64,000 nt of DNA from an uncultured Pelagibacteraceae bacterium (GCA_902538915.1 CACBGZ010000001.1:489489-553488), one strand, 5' to 3'. Counted from the first letter of the stretch, positions 48,397 to 58,319 are shown. The notes: generated from the letters alone by a model not told the origin. Made by a program: numbers and translations.

Positions 48397-49311
48397 TTGA
48401 CAAAAAAGATATTAATAATTTCAGGTGGCATATCTAAAGAGAGAATAATAAGTCTTGATACTGGAAAACAAGTAGCCAAGGAGCTCAAAAAAAATAATTA
48501 TATTGTTAAAATTGTTGAGCCTAATTTTCAGATATACAAAGTTATCAAATCTTTTAAACCCAATATTATTTTTAATGCTTTACATGGACAATTTGGTGAG
48601 GATGGTTATATACAGACAATTTTAGAGACCACAAAAATTCCTTACACCCACTCTGGTGTAATTTCATCTGCAATAGCTATGGATAAAGAATTATCAAAAA
48701 AAATTTTTATAAAAAATAATATTTTAACACCTAAATATATTATGTACTATTTTAATAAGTCCAAAACTAATTTGATCAAATTAATTCATAAGAAACTTAA
48801 GTTTCCTGTGGTGATCAAGCCAATTAATGAGGGATCTAGTGTAAATGTTTTTATCTGTAACAAATCAAATATTTTTTCAAAAATAAAACTTTTAAAAAAT
48901 TATAAAAAAATAATTATTGAGGAATTTATACCTGGAAGGGAAATTCAAGTTGCGATTATGGGTAAAAAAAAATTAGGAGCGATAGAACTAAAACCAAAAA
49001 GAAAATTTTATGATTACGATGCTAAATATAAAAAAAGCGCCAAAACAAAACATATAATACCTATAAACATAAAAAATATTTATTTAAAAAAAGTTTTAAA
49101 CATTTCTTTGAAGGCACACAAATTAATTGGTTGTAGAGGTATAACAAGATCGGATTTTAAGTTTTTTAAAAATAAGTTTTACCTTTTAGAAATTAATACC
49201 CAACCAGGGATGACCAAACTGTCTTTAGTACCAGAAATTGCAGCGCATAACGGTATAAGTTTTTATGATTTAATAAAGTGGATGTTGAGAGATGCTTCTA
49301 TCGAAAGATAA
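48397..49311 (+). CDS. ddl: D-alanine-D-alanine ligase
   Basis: Ddl is an ATP-grasp enzyme that makes the D-Ala-D-Ala substrate of MurF. The start is TTG at 48397, one base after murB; no ATG is near. GGISKERIISLDTGK (about 8-22), ALHGQFGEDGYIQ, TPYTHSGV-like PYTHSGVISSAIAMDK (about 81-96), KPINEGSSVNV and the metal-binding LEINTQPGMTKLSLVPE (about 267-283) are clear. The 304 residues are normal. It overlaps ftsQ by 20 bases. Confidence 0.95.
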   Translation: MTKKILIISGGISKERIISLDTGKQVAKELKKNNYIVKIVEPNFQIYKVIKSFKPNIIFNALHGQFGEDGYIQTILETTKIPYTHSGVISSAIAMDKELSKKIFIKNNILTPKYIMYYFNKSKTNLIKLIHKKLKFPVVIKPINEGSSVNVFICNKSNIFSKIKLLKNYKKIIIEEFIPGREIQVAIMGKKKLGAIELKPKRKFYDYDAKYKKSAKTKHIIPINIKNIYLKKVLNISLKAHKLIGCRGITRSDFKFFKNKFYLLEINTQPGMTKLSLVPEIAAHNGISFYDLIKWMLRDASIER

Positions 49312-49966
49312 AAAAGTTCTAATTTACCTATTTTTACTTATTTTATTAGGATCAGTAAATAATAAACATTTTATTGATAGTAAATTTTTTATAATTAAAA
49401 ATTTAAAATTAGTTGGTCTGAGTGGATTAGAAAAACTAGATATACTATTACAATTAGAGCAAATCAAAAATAAAAATATTTTTTATTTACCTAAAAAACA
49501 AATAATTGCAGTTTTAAACACAAATAACTTAATCGACTCTTTTAAGGTTAATAAGAAATATCCTTCAGATATAAATATTGTAATTAAAAAAACACTTTTT
49601 TTAGCAACTATTAAAATTCATAATGAAAATTTTTTAATTGGATCAAATAAAAAATTAATTAAATCTAACCTAGATTACCCAAATTTACCTTTAGTTTTAG
49701 GAAACCCATCTTTAGAAGATTTTTTTTTAATTAATGAGAATATTTCAAAATCATCAATTAAATTTAACGAAATTAAAAAATTATATTTTTTTCCATCGAA
49801 AAGATGGGACTTAGAGCTAAATAGTGGTATTTTGATAAAATTACCAATTAGTAGCTCTATTAATTCATTAAATGATTTTTCCAAAATTAAAAATCTACCA
49901 CATTTTAAGAATGTGAAAATTTTTGATATGAGGGTGAATAAGCAAATAATTGTTAATGAACTCTAG
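49292..49966 (+). CDS. ftsQ: cell division protein FtsQ
   Basis: FtsQ is a bitopic divisome scaffold. A short cytosolic start and one membrane helix (about residues 8-22) are followed by a POTRA domain (about 33-105: FFIIKNLKLVGLSGLEKLD through VVIKKTLFLA-like segments) and a beta domain with KRWDLELNSGILIKLP (about 170-185). The 224 residues are slightly short for alphaproteobacteria. Identity rests on this layout and on its place between ddl and ftsA. It overlaps both neighbours. Confidence 0.88.
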   Translation: MLLSKDKKVLIYLFLLILLGSVNNKHFIDSKFFIIKNLKLVGLSGLEKLDILLQLEQIKNKNIFYLPKKQIIAVLNTNNLIDSFKVNKKYPSDINIVIKKTLFLATIKIHNENFLIGSNKKLIKSNLDYPNLPLVLGNPSLEDFFLINENISKSSIKFNEIKKLYFFPSKRWDLELNSGILIKLPISSSINSLNDFSKIKNLPHFKNVKIFDMRVNKQIIVNEL

Positions 49967-50660
49967 TTTACACTTAAAGACCTTTTTTTGTATAGGAGTG
50001 GACAAACTTTCTTTATGTGTTTTTGATGGAATTAAAGATAAAATTTTTGAAAAAAAAATTTCAATAAATAAAAATATTGAAAAAAAGGAATTGGATGAAT
50101 TATATGAGGAGTTTTTAGGAGCGAATATTTTAAAAGTTGAAAAAAAAATTCATAAATTTGTAAATGAAATTAACTTAATTATTGATGACTCAAATTTTTT
50201 ACTTATTCAAGCCTCAATAAAAAAAGATGGAAGAGGAGATAAGATAAGTAAAACAGATCTCAATCATATTCTTTTCGATTTGAAACAACAGATTAAAGGA
50301 AATAACCCTGATAAGACAATAACATATATAAAGATTAATAATTTTATGCTGGATAAAAAGATGTTGTTAACTTTAGAGGATAATTTTGAATGTGACGAGC
50401 TATGTTTAAATATTGACTTTGTTTGTTTACCAAATCATATTAAAAAAAAATACGCAGATATAATTAAAAAGTATCAAATTAGAATTGATCAAATTTTTGC
50501 AGCTGATTATTTAGTTAAAAACTATAAAAAGGATGATGAAGATTTAGCTCAAACTGCAGCCAGATTAAAATACGAAAATGATGAAAATGCAGTTCATATA
50601 ATAAAAAAAATATCAGAAAAACCTGGCTTTTTTGAGAGATTTTTTAGATTTTTTAATTAA
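49956..50660 (+). CDS. ftsA: reduced FtsA: N-terminal/SHS2-like half plus membrane-targeting helix
   Basis: This gene occupies the ftsA slot but encodes only 234 residues against about 410-440 for normal FtsA. From residue 10 to about 200 the order of predicted strands and helices follows FtsA domain 1A, the 1C/SHS2 insertion and the return to 1A; KKYQIRIDQIFAADYLVKN matches the stretch before the second ATP motif. Everything after that, domains 2A and 2B with the second phosphate and adenosine motifs, is absent, and the first phosphate loop is degenerate. The last 12 residues (PGFFERFFRFFN) form an amphipathic helix like the FtsA membrane tether. I chose the ATG at 49956 over a TTG at 49950; both overlap ftsQ. 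ATP binding is unlikely. Confidence 0.75.
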   Translation: MNSSLHLKTFFCIGVDKLSLCVFDGIKDKIFEKKISINKNIEKKELDELYEEFLGANILKVEKKIHKFVNEINLIIDDSNFLLIQASIKKDGRGDKISKTDLNHILFDLKQQIKGNNPDKTITYIKINNFMLDKKMLLTLEDNFECDELCLNIDFVCLPNHIKKKYADIIKKYQIRIDQIFAADYLVKNYKKDDEDLAQTAARLKYENDENAVHIIKKISEKPGFFERFFRFFN

Positions 50661-50725
50661 TCTAAGTATTTATTTGTAATATTTCTTGAGTTCAGACTTT
50701 TCACCTACAAGTGTACACCTTCAGT

Positions 50726-51646
50726 ATGTCCTTTCACAAACAAAAAACAATTAAAAAACCAATTCAACTTAAAGGCTTTGGTTTACATTCAGCCAAACCT
50801 GCAACTCTTACTATTAAACCTGCTTCACCAAATGAAGGTATTATTTTTATTAGAAAAGACTTAAATAAAAATAATGTAATTTACCCACACGTTAACAATG
50901 TAACTAGTGCAATGTTATGTACAACAATATCGAACGAATTTAATGTTAAAGTATCCACTATTGAACATTTAATGGCAGCGTTTTATGGTATTGGTATAGA
51001 CAACGCAGTTATAGAAATTGATAATGAAGAAGTGCCGATTTTAGATGGTTCCGCAAAAATATTTGTAGATGAAATATTAAAAGTGGGTGTCGAAATTAGT
51101 GAAACCCCGATAAAAGTTATTAGAATAAACAAATTTATTGACTTAAAAGATGGTGCAAAATCGATTTCTATTCAACCTAGTAAAATAAATTTAGAAATAG
51201 ATTTTGAGATAAAATATAAAAATCAATTGATTGGAAATCAAAGAAATACTCTAAAAGTTTACGAAGACGATCTGGAGGACACATTTAATTCCAGAACTTT
51301 TTGTTTGTATGAAGATATTGAAAAATTAAGATCTATGGGCTTTGCTAAGGGAGGCTCGTTAGAAAATGCTTTAGTGGTGAAAGACGCAAAACTCTTGAAC
51401 AAAGATGGACTAAGAAATAAAAAAGAATTTGTTAATCATAAAATTCTTGATTGTATGGGGGATTTGTTTTTATCGGGTTATAAGGTAATTGGAAAAATAA
51501 AATGTTCACAGGGTGGCCATAAATTGACAAATGATTTATTAAGGAAAGTTTTTCAAAACAAAGATAATTATTCTATCTTTGAAATAAATGAAAAAAATAT
51601 TCCTCATTCATTAGTTTACAGGCAGAATCTAAAATCTATTGCTTAA
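50726..51646 (+). CDS. lpxC: UDP-3-O-acyl-N-acetylglucosamine deacetylase LpxC
   Basis: LpxC is the zinc enzyme for the committed step of lipid A synthesis. I chose the ATG at 50726 over a GTG five codons earlier. KGFGLHSAKPATLTIKPA near the N-terminus, VSTIEHLMAAFYGIGIDNA (zinc His, about 75-93), EVPILDGSA, SRTFCLYED, NHKILDCMGDLFLSG (second zinc His and Asp) and SQGGHKLTNDLL with the catalytic His are intact. The 306 residues fit. The 65 bases before it, where ftsZ normally lies, hold no gene. Confidence 0.96.
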   Translation: MSFHKQKTIKKPIQLKGFGLHSAKPATLTIKPASPNEGIIFIRKDLNKNNVIYPHVNNVTSAMLCTTISNEFNVKVSTIEHLMAAFYGIGIDNAVIEIDNEEVPILDGSAKIFVDEILKVGVEISETPIKVIRINKFIDLKDGAKSISIQPSKINLEIDFEIKYKNQLIGNQRNTLKVYEDDLEDTFNSRTFCLYEDIEKLRSMGFAKGGSLENALVVKDAKLLNKDGLRNKKEFVNHKILDCMGDLFLSGYKVIGKIKCSQGGHKLTNDLLRKVFQNKDNYSIFEINEKNIPHSLVYRQNLKSIA

Positions 51647-51684
51647 AAGATTTAGTTTAAAAAAAAATCTGGTATTATTATTCA

Positions 51685-52545
51685 ATGAATTTTTTTTTAA
51701 AATCCCTAATAATAATAATTATTATTTTTTCTCAGCTTTCTTGTTCAAAAAAAGAAAAAGTAACAGTTTTAGAAAATAAAGATTTAAAATCTCAAATGAT
51801 TGATCTTTATGCTGAAGGTTATGAGGCATTTTTAGATAGAGATACACTTTTTGCAGCAAAAAAATTTAATGAGGCAGAATTAATTTTCCCTCAATCCGAA
51901 TGGGCTCCAGTCGCAGCTTTGATGACAGCATATGTGTATTACTCTGATGATTATTACTCAGATGCAATATATCATTTGGAGAGATATTTAAAAGTATATC
52001 CGAAACATAAAAACATTGATTATGGGCATTATCTTTTGGGGATGTGTTTTTATGAAAATATAATTGATGAAGGAAGAGATTTAAAGCCACTTTTAAATGC
52101 AAAAAAAGAGTTCGAAATATTAACAAACAAGTATCCTAATACAGAATTTGCGATAGATGCTAAATTTAAGTTAGGGCTTATTTCTGATCGTTTAGCTGGT
52201 AAAGAAATGTATATAGGAAGACATTATGAAAAATCACAAAAATGGGTAGCTGCAATTAACAGATTTAAAAATGTACTAGAAAACTATGAAACTAGTGTTT
52301 ATATCGAAGAAGCAATTTATAGATTAGCGGAAATTCACTACATTATTGGATTAGATGAAGAGGCAAAAAAATATGCCACTTTATTGGGCTATAATTATGG
52401 TTCTAGTGATTGGTATAAAGCGTCCTATAAAATTTTTAATAAAGATTACGATTTGACTGAAAAAGAAATTTTTTCAATTAAACAAAAAGATAAAAAATCA
52501 ATATTTAAAAAATTTAAAAAAAGATTTAAAAATCTTTTTAATTAA
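51685..52545 (+). CDS. bamD: outer membrane assembly lipoprotein BamD
   Basis: BamD is an essential lipoprotein of the complex that inserts beta-barrel proteins. A hydrophobic signal (about residues 5-19) ends in the lipobox QLSC with Cys20, a substrate for Lgt. TPR repeats follow (AEGYEAFLDRDTLFAAKKFNEAELIFPQS, HLERYLKVYPKHKNIDY, FEILTNKYPNTEFA, FKNVLENYETSVYIEEAIYRLAEIHY). The 286 residues are normal. A basic tail ends the protein one base before the ligA start. lpxC-bamD order is usual in alphaproteobacteria. Confidence 0.93.
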   Translation: MNFFLKSLIIIIIIFSQLSCSKKEKVTVLENKDLKSQMIDLYAEGYEAFLDRDTLFAAKKFNEAELIFPQSEWAPVAALMTAYVYYSDDYYSDAIYHLERYLKVYPKHKNIDYGHYLLGMCFYENIIDEGRDLKPLLNAKKEFEILTNKYPNTEFAIDAKFKLGLISDRLAGKEMYIGRHYEKSQKWVAAINRFKNVLENYETSVYIEEAIYRLAEIHYIIGLDEEAKKYATLLGYNYGSSDWYKASYKIFNKDYDLTEKEIFSIKQKDKKSIFKKFKKRFKNLFN

Positions 52546-54570
52546 ATGAATGAAAAACTTTTAAAAAAAGAATATCTTAAAAAAATTTCTCAATTTCAAA
52601 AATATAATCTGGCTTATTATGACAAAAGTAATCCAATTGTGGCTGACTCAGAATATGATAAATTAAAAAATGAAATTATCAATTTTGAAAAAAAATATGA
52701 TTTTTTAAGAAGTCCTAATTCACCAAGTTCGACTGTAGGTTTTAAACCGTCAAAAAATTTTAAAAAGATAAAACATAAAGTTCAGATGCTTTCTCTATCT
52801 AATGCTTTTGATGAGGAAGATTTGATTAACTTTGAAAAAAGAATAACAAATTATCTTGATAAAAAAAGTGATTATAAAATTGAATACAGCGCTGAACCAA
52901 AAATAGATGGCATATCAGCATCTTTAACCTACAAAAATGGAATATTTGTAAATGGATTATCTAGAGGCGATGGCAAAGAAGGAGAAGATATTACAGAAAA
53001 TTTAAAAACCATTAAAGATATACCTAAAAAGATCCTAGAAAAAAATTTTCCAAATGAGATAGATATAAGAGGAGAAGTTTATATAAAAAATTCTGATTTT
53101 AAAAAAATGTCTGATAAATTTGCAAATCCAAGAAATGCAGCCTCAGGCTCTTTACGACAAAAAAACCCAGATGAAACCAAAAAAATTCCTTTAAGATTCA
53201 TTGCTTATACTTTTGGTTTTCAAAAAAACATGGAAGTTAGGTCGCAAACTGAGTTTCTTAAAAATTTGGATAAGTGGGGTTTTAAGGTTAATAAATTTAA
53301 TAAAAGAATTATTGGTATCAAAAATTTACTGGAAAATTATAAATCTTTAGAACAAAAAAGAGATGAGTTGGATTTTGATATCGATGGTATAGTTTATAAA
53401 GTTAACGATTTTGAATTACAAAAAAGATTAGGAAATGTGGCTAATGCACCTCGTTGGGCAATAGCTCATAAATTTTCAGCCAATAGCGGTGTATCAAAAA
53501 TATTAAATATAGAGATACAAATAGGAAGAACTGGAGCACTAACACCTGTAGCTAAGATAAGACCGATTAATATTGGTGGAGTTGTTGTTTCCAACGCAAC
53601 TTTACACAATGAGGATGAAATAAAAAGAAAAGATATTAGGATAGGAGATGTTGCCACTATTGAAAGGGCAGGAGATGTTATACCTCATATAACTTCTATT
53701 GAAATCAAAAAAAGAGATAAGAATTCGAAAAAATTTATATTTCCAATTAAATGCCCATCATGTGGATCTTTGACAATTAAAGATTTTAATATAGTAACAA
53801 AAAAAAATGATGCTGTAAGAAGATGTCCTAGTGAGGGATATGAATGTGAAAAAATTTCTATAGAAAAAATCAAACATTTTGTTTCAAAAGATGCATTTAA
53901 TATTGAGGGTTTTGGTAAAAAGATAGTTGAGAATTTTTGGAATTTAAATTTAATAAAGTTTCCTCAAGATATTTTTAAGTTAAACTACAATAAAATTGTA
54001 GATCTAGATGGATGGGGAACACAATCTGTTGCAAATTTAAGATACTCGATAAACTTGAGAAAAAAAATTTCTTTAGAGCGTTTTATCTACTCTCTAGGAA
54101 TTAGACACATAGGACTCGAAAATGCAAAACTTTTATCAAAACATTTAAAAAATATGAAAAAGTTTTTAGATTTAACAAAAGCTAATAAAATCAATGAATT
54201 ATTAAATATTGATGGAATAGGAGAAACTCAAATCAAATCTATTAAAAATTTTTTCTTTAATAAAACTAATTTAAATGTTGTTTATGAACTTGATAAAATA
54301 CTATCGATTATAGATGATAAGGTAATTGAAAAAAATGGACCTTTAAAAAATAAAACGTTTATGTTTACAGGAAAACTCAATGGAATTAGTAGAGCAGAAG
54401 CTAAATCTTTGATAGAAAAAAATTCTGGTTCAATAATTAGTAATGTTTCAAAAAAACTTAATTACCTTATAGCGGGTGAGAAGCCAACTAAAAGAAAAAT
54501 TGATTTGGCTAACGAACTTAAAATTAAAATTCTCAATCAAGAAGATTGGTTAAGAATGTTAAATAAATGA
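52546..54570 (+). CDS. ligA: NAD-dependent DNA ligase
   Basis: LigA seals nicks using NAD. Domain Ia leads (residues 1-60), then the adenylation domain with the AMP-accepting lysine in EPKIDGIS (about residue 122) and FANPRNAASGSLRQ. An OB fold with IGRTGALTPVAKI follows. The zinc finger keeps its four cysteines (CPSC, then CPSEGYEC, about 403-428). Helix-hairpin-helix repeats and a C-terminal BRCT domain (about 595-674) complete the 674 residues. It closes the co-directional block and overlaps the 3' end of convergent pepP by 12 bases. Confidence 0.97.
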   Translation: MNEKLLKKEYLKKISQFQKYNLAYYDKSNPIVADSEYDKLKNEIINFEKKYDFLRSPNSPSSTVGFKPSKNFKKIKHKVQMLSLSNAFDEEDLINFEKRITNYLDKKSDYKIEYSAEPKIDGISASLTYKNGIFVNGLSRGDGKEGEDITENLKTIKDIPKKILEKNFPNEIDIRGEVYIKNSDFKKMSDKFANPRNAASGSLRQKNPDETKKIPLRFIAYTFGFQKNMEVRSQTEFLKNLDKWGFKVNKFNKRIIGIKNLLENYKSLEQKRDELDFDIDGIVYKVNDFELQKRLGNVANAPRWAIAHKFSANSGVSKILNIEIQIGRTGALTPVAKIRPINIGGVVVSNATLHNEDEIKRKDIRIGDVATIERAGDVIPHITSIEIKKRDKNSKKFIFPIKCPSCGSLTIKDFNIVTKKNDAVRRCPSEGYECEKISIEKIKHFVSKDAFNIEGFGKKIVENFWNLNLIKFPQDIFKLNYNKIVDLDGWGTQSVANLRYSINLRKKISLERFIYSLGIRHIGLENAKLLSKHLKNMKKFLDLTKANKINELLNIDGIGETQIKSIKNFFFNKTNLNVVYELDKILSIIDDKVIEKNGPLKNKTFMFTGKLNGISRAEAKSLIEKNSGSIISNVSKKLNYLIAGEKPTKRKIDLANELKIKILNQEDWLRMLNK

Positions 54571-56256
54571 AGCTAACCATTTTTTTTCTTCCCTTTTTAA
54601 AAAGGGTGAAAGTTTTAGATAAACATTTAAGTGATAATTAAACAAATAGTCCTTCTCTTTTTTCACTAAATCTTTGAGATTTATTAATTCTTTATCTATT
54701 GGTGCTAGAGTTAAATTTTCAAAAAATAGTTTTTTATTGCTGTTTTTTATATAAACCAAATTTTCAATTCTTATTCCAAATGAACCTTTTTTATAAAATC
54801 CTGGTTCATTACTTAAAATCATTCCTTCTTGAAATTTAGTAGTATTAAATTTTGATATCGATTGAGGGCCTTCATGTACATTTAAATAAAAACCCACACC
54901 ATGTCCAGTTCCGTGATCATAATTTAATTTGCTTTTGACGAGATATTTTCTTGCTAAAGGATCTAACAATTTTCCATTAAATTTATTATTAAGGTTTGCA
55001 GTAGCAATAGAAATATGACCTTTTAAAACTTTTGTGAAAATTTCTTTAATATATTTTTTTGGTTTTGAAAAGCAAATCGTTCTTGTTACATCTGTTGTTC
55101 CATAACGATATTGTCCACCAGAGTCACATAAAAAAATATCATTCTTTGTTAACTTCTTAGAATTATTTTTATCTGCTTTATAATGAATAATAGCACTATT
55201 CTTTCCTGCACCAGCAATGGTATTAAAGCTAGGATATAAATAATTTTTATCTTTTTTTCTAAAATTCTCCAATTTTAATTGAGCTTGATATTCAGTAATT
55301 TTTTTTTTATTTTTGTTTTTAATCCAATACAAAAACTTCGTAAGAGCAACTCCGTCTAGAATATGACTTTTTATCATATTATTAATTTCTACTTTATTTT
55401 TAACCGATTTCATTAAATAGATCGGATCAACCGTACTAGATATAGTATGTCTTTTTTTAACAATATTATTATGAAATAGTGAACAGGTTTTACTATCGAT
55501 AATTATTTTATTTTTTTTTAACCTTTTTATTAACAGCTCAAAATCTTTTGGTGAGACTAAATCAATTTTTTTAATTTTTTTTTCTTTAATTAAATTTTTT
55601 GCTTTTATTTTTTCACAGATTAAGAAAATTTTTTTATTAGTACCAATTATAAGTCTACAGTTTGGTATTGGACTATTGGGATTATCATTTCCTCTAATAT
55701 TCAATAACCAAGCAACATTTTCTGGAGCACTTATAAAGAGATAATTTGATCGTTTTTTTTTTATAAAAGTAGTAATTTTATTAATCTTAACTAAATGACT
55801 CTCTCCAACAATTTTTTTACTAAGAGAAAAAAAAGGTTTTGATTTAATTTGATAATTATTAAAAATATGATCTATTAAATTTGTCTTAATTTCTTTTATT
55901 TTATTGTATTTTAGGAAAAATTTATTAATTTGATTTGGTGTAAAAAGTTTTGGATCTAGTCCAAGTGTAAGATTTTTAAACAATTTACAATTTATAATCT
56001 TGTTTAAATTTGTTACTCTAAATTCTTTGCCAGACTCTATTTCTGCTTGGATTGTATACCTGCCATCAACAAATAAATAATTTTTTCTCTTGAGAATAAT
56101 CGCAAAACCTGCAGAGCCAGAAAAATTAGAAATAATTTTTAATCTATCTTTTTGAGAATACTCTGAAAAAAATTCATCATTTTTGGGAATTATGTATCCG
56201 TCTATATTAAATTCTTTAAATTTATTTCTTAACTTAAATATTCTTTTTTTTATCAT
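54559..56256 (-). CDS. Xaa-Pro aminopeptidase (M24 aminopeptidase P family)
   Basis: The enzyme removes N-terminal residues preceding proline. The 565-residue three-domain form has creatinase-like N-terminal domains and a pita-bread catalytic domain from about 300. Metal ligands are visible: two Asp in LCDSGGQYRYGTTDVTRT (about 382-399), His in GTGHGVGFYLNVHEGP (about 467), Glu in LSNEPGFY and Glu in GIRIENLVYI. Its start overlaps the stop of the helicase gene as ATGA. The family is widespread and usually cytosolic; no signal peptide is visible. Confidence 0.93.
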   Translation of the reverse strand: MIKKRIFKLRNKFKEFNIDGYIIPKNDEFFSEYSQKDRLKIISNFSGSAGFAIILKRKNYLFVDGRYTIQAEIESGKEFRVTNLNKIINCKLFKNLTLGLDPKLFTPNQINKFFLKYNKIKEIKTNLIDHIFNNYQIKSKPFFSLSKKIVGESHLVKINKITTFIKKKRSNYLFISAPENVAWLLNIRGNDNPNSPIPNCRLIIGTNKKIFLICEKIKAKNLIKEKKIKKIDLVSPKDFELLIKRLKKNKIIIDSKTCSLFHNNIVKKRHTISSTVDPIYLMKSVKNKVEINNMIKSHILDGVALTKFLYWIKNKNKKKITEYQAQLKLENFRKKDKNYLYPSFNTIAGAGKNSAIIHYKADKNNSKKLTKNDIFLCDSGGQYRYGTTDVTRTICFSKPKKYIKEIFTKVLKGHISIATANLNNKFNGKLLDPLARKYLVKSKLNYDHGTGHGVGFYLNVHEGPQSISKFNTTKFQEGMILSNEPGFYKKGSFGIRIENLVYIKNSNKKLFFENLTLAPIDKELINLKDLVKKEKDYLFNYHLNVYLKLSPFLKREEKKWLASFI

Positions 56257-58289
56257 TTAAGTCTTTTTTGATATCGAATCCAACCAGGGCTTCTCATGTT
56301 ATCGTTATCTTCTAAATCTTGATTAAATTCAAAATCTTCTATGTCCTCTTTTTCCTCATTGAAAGATGAATTTTTTTCGACGTATTCTTCAGGCAATTCG
56401 TCTATAAATCTTGAGGCCATGCTATCAATCCAATCACCTTGATAAAATCTGTTCATCGAAAAAGATATGATAGCTTGTTTTTTTGCTCTGGTAATACCAA
56501 CGTACGCAAGTCTTCTTTCCTCCTCTAAGCCGTTTTGGCCCTTTTCCTCAATAGATTTTTGATGAGGAAATAGTCCTTCTTCCCAGCCAGGTAAGAAAAC
56601 TACCTCAAATTCCAACCCTTTTGCAGCATGCATTGTCATCATATTAATTTTTTCCCCGTCCCATTCTTGATCAATAGACGTTGCCAACGAGACATGTTCT
56701 AAAAAACTCTCTAAATTATCAAATTCTTTCATAGCACTTAATAGTTCTTTAATATTTTCAAGTCTATTTTCATTTTCTAGATCTTTTTTATTTTTTAACA
56801 TTGAAGAATAACCAGACTCATCTAAAATTATTTGTAAAAGTTTTACATGACTAAATTTTTTTATATTAAGTTCATATCTCCATTTATTTAATAAATTTAG
56901 AAATGACGATAAACCTATTTTTGTTTTTGGTTTAATTAAATTTAATTCAATTAATTTTTTTGAGGATTTTTCTAGGCTGAGTGAATTTTTTTTTGCATAT
57001 TCATATATTTGCTTTACAGTGCTATCGCCGATTGACCTTTTGGGGTTATTTACAATTCTCTCAAAAGCCAAATCATCTTTTTCTTGAAAAATTATCCTTA
57101 AATAAGCAATACAGTCCTTAATTTCTGCTCTCTCATAAAACTTTGTACCCCCTATTATTCTATATGGAATACCAACTTTAAGAAATCTCTCTTCAAATTC
57201 TCTTGTTTGAAATATTGCCCTGACTAAAATAGCCACTTTGTTAAAAGAAAAATTTTTTTTTAAATTTTTTTCTAATTCATCGGATATACCTATTGCCTCT
57301 TCTTTTCCATTTTTAAAGCAATTTAATTTAACTAATTCGCCTTTTTTTTTTGTTGATTTTAATATTTTACCAACTCTATTTTGATTATTTGATATCAATT
57401 TAGAAGCAACAGATAAAATATTTTGGGTAGATCTATAATTTTCTTCTAATTTGATTATTTTAGTTTCCTCATAAATCTTATCAAATTCTAAAAAATTTTT
57501 TATTTCCGCACCTCGCCAACTATAAATAGACTGATCATCATCACCAACACAGCAAATATTTCTATTTTTTTCAGCTAAAATATTTAACCATCTACTTTGA
57601 ATAAAATTTGTGTCTTGATATTCATCAACTAATATATATTTAAAATTTTTAGAATAAATTTCTTTGATATCGTTATTTTTTTCAAAAATTTTTACAGTAT
57701 GCAAAATCAGGTCTCCAAAATCACAACAGTTTAGATCTATAAGTTTTTGCTGATAAATTTTGTATAAAGATAATATATTTTTTTCGTAAGTATCTTGATT
57801 TTTTAAAACAACGTCGTTGGGATAAAGCCCTCTATTTTTCCATTTATCAATTATAGATAAAATAAATTTTGGAGATAATTGTTTAGTGTCAATATTTTCA
57901 GACTTACAGATACTTTTAATTAATTTAGACTGGTCGTCTGTGTCAATAATTGTAAAATTAGATTTTAAATCTACCGCAGGTGCATGCCTTCTTAATATTT
58001 TATTGCAAATAGAATGAAAGGTTCCAAGCCATGGTAGACCAGTGGCATCAGCTTTCAGAATTGAGCTAACTCTGTTTTGCATTTCTTTAGCAGCTTTATT
58101 CGTAAATGTAACAGCCAATATTTGGTTTGGAAAAGCTTTTTTCTCTTTTATCAGGTTTGCAATTCTTGATGTGAGCACTTTAGTCTTGCCCGAACCAGCG
58201 CCAGCTACAATTAGTAATGGGCCGTCTATATGAGTTACGGCCTCTTTTTGGGCTGAGTTAAGAGATTTTATAAATTCAGAGTTTATCAT
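56253..58289 (-). CDS. uvrD: UvrD/PcrA-type superfamily 1 DNA helicase
   Basis: A 3'-5' helicase acting in excision and mismatch repair. The Q motif LNSAQKEAV and Walker A VAGAGSGKTKVL (about 29-40) lead, followed by TFTNKAAKEMQ, Walker B VDEYQDTN (about 220-227), GDDDQSIYSWRGA (about 249-261), LEENYRS, and motifs V/VI (MTMHAAKGLEFEVVFLPG; ERRLAYVGITRAK). The 678 residues fit UvrD/PcrA/Rep; the exact subgroup is not certain. It is followed by pepP with a four-base overlap and is divergent from the AsmA-like gene over 30 bases. Confidence 0.93.
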   Translation of the reverse strand: MINSEFIKSLNSAQKEAVTHIDGPLLIVAGAGSGKTKVLTSRIANLIKEKKAFPNQILAVTFTNKAAKEMQNRVSSILKADATGLPWLGTFHSICNKILRRHAPAVDLKSNFTIIDTDDQSKLIKSICKSENIDTKQLSPKFILSIIDKWKNRGLYPNDVVLKNQDTYEKNILSLYKIYQQKLIDLNCCDFGDLILHTVKIFEKNNDIKEIYSKNFKYILVDEYQDTNFIQSRWLNILAEKNRNICCVGDDDQSIYSWRGAEIKNFLEFDKIYEETKIIKLEENYRSTQNILSVASKLISNNQNRVGKILKSTKKKGELVKLNCFKNGKEEAIGISDELEKNLKKNFSFNKVAILVRAIFQTREFEERFLKVGIPYRIIGGTKFYERAEIKDCIAYLRIIFQEKDDLAFERIVNNPKRSIGDSTVKQIYEYAKKNSLSLEKSSKKLIELNLIKPKTKIGLSSFLNLLNKWRYELNIKKFSHVKLLQIILDESGYSSMLKNKKDLENENRLENIKELLSAMKEFDNLESFLEHVSLATSIDQEWDGEKINMMTMHAAKGLEFEVVFLPGWEEGLFPHQKSIEEKGQNGLEEERRLAYVGITRAKKQAIISFSMNRFYQGDWIDSMASRFIDELPEEYVEKNSSFNEEKEDIEDFEFNQDLEDNDNMRSPGWIRYQKRLK

Positions 58290-58319
58290 TTTTAATTTTT
58301 TTATATAACATTATCTTAA

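Noticed and set aside
50661..50725. Possible ftsZ remnant before lpxC
   Set aside because: None of the frames in these 65 bases resembles any part of FtsZ.
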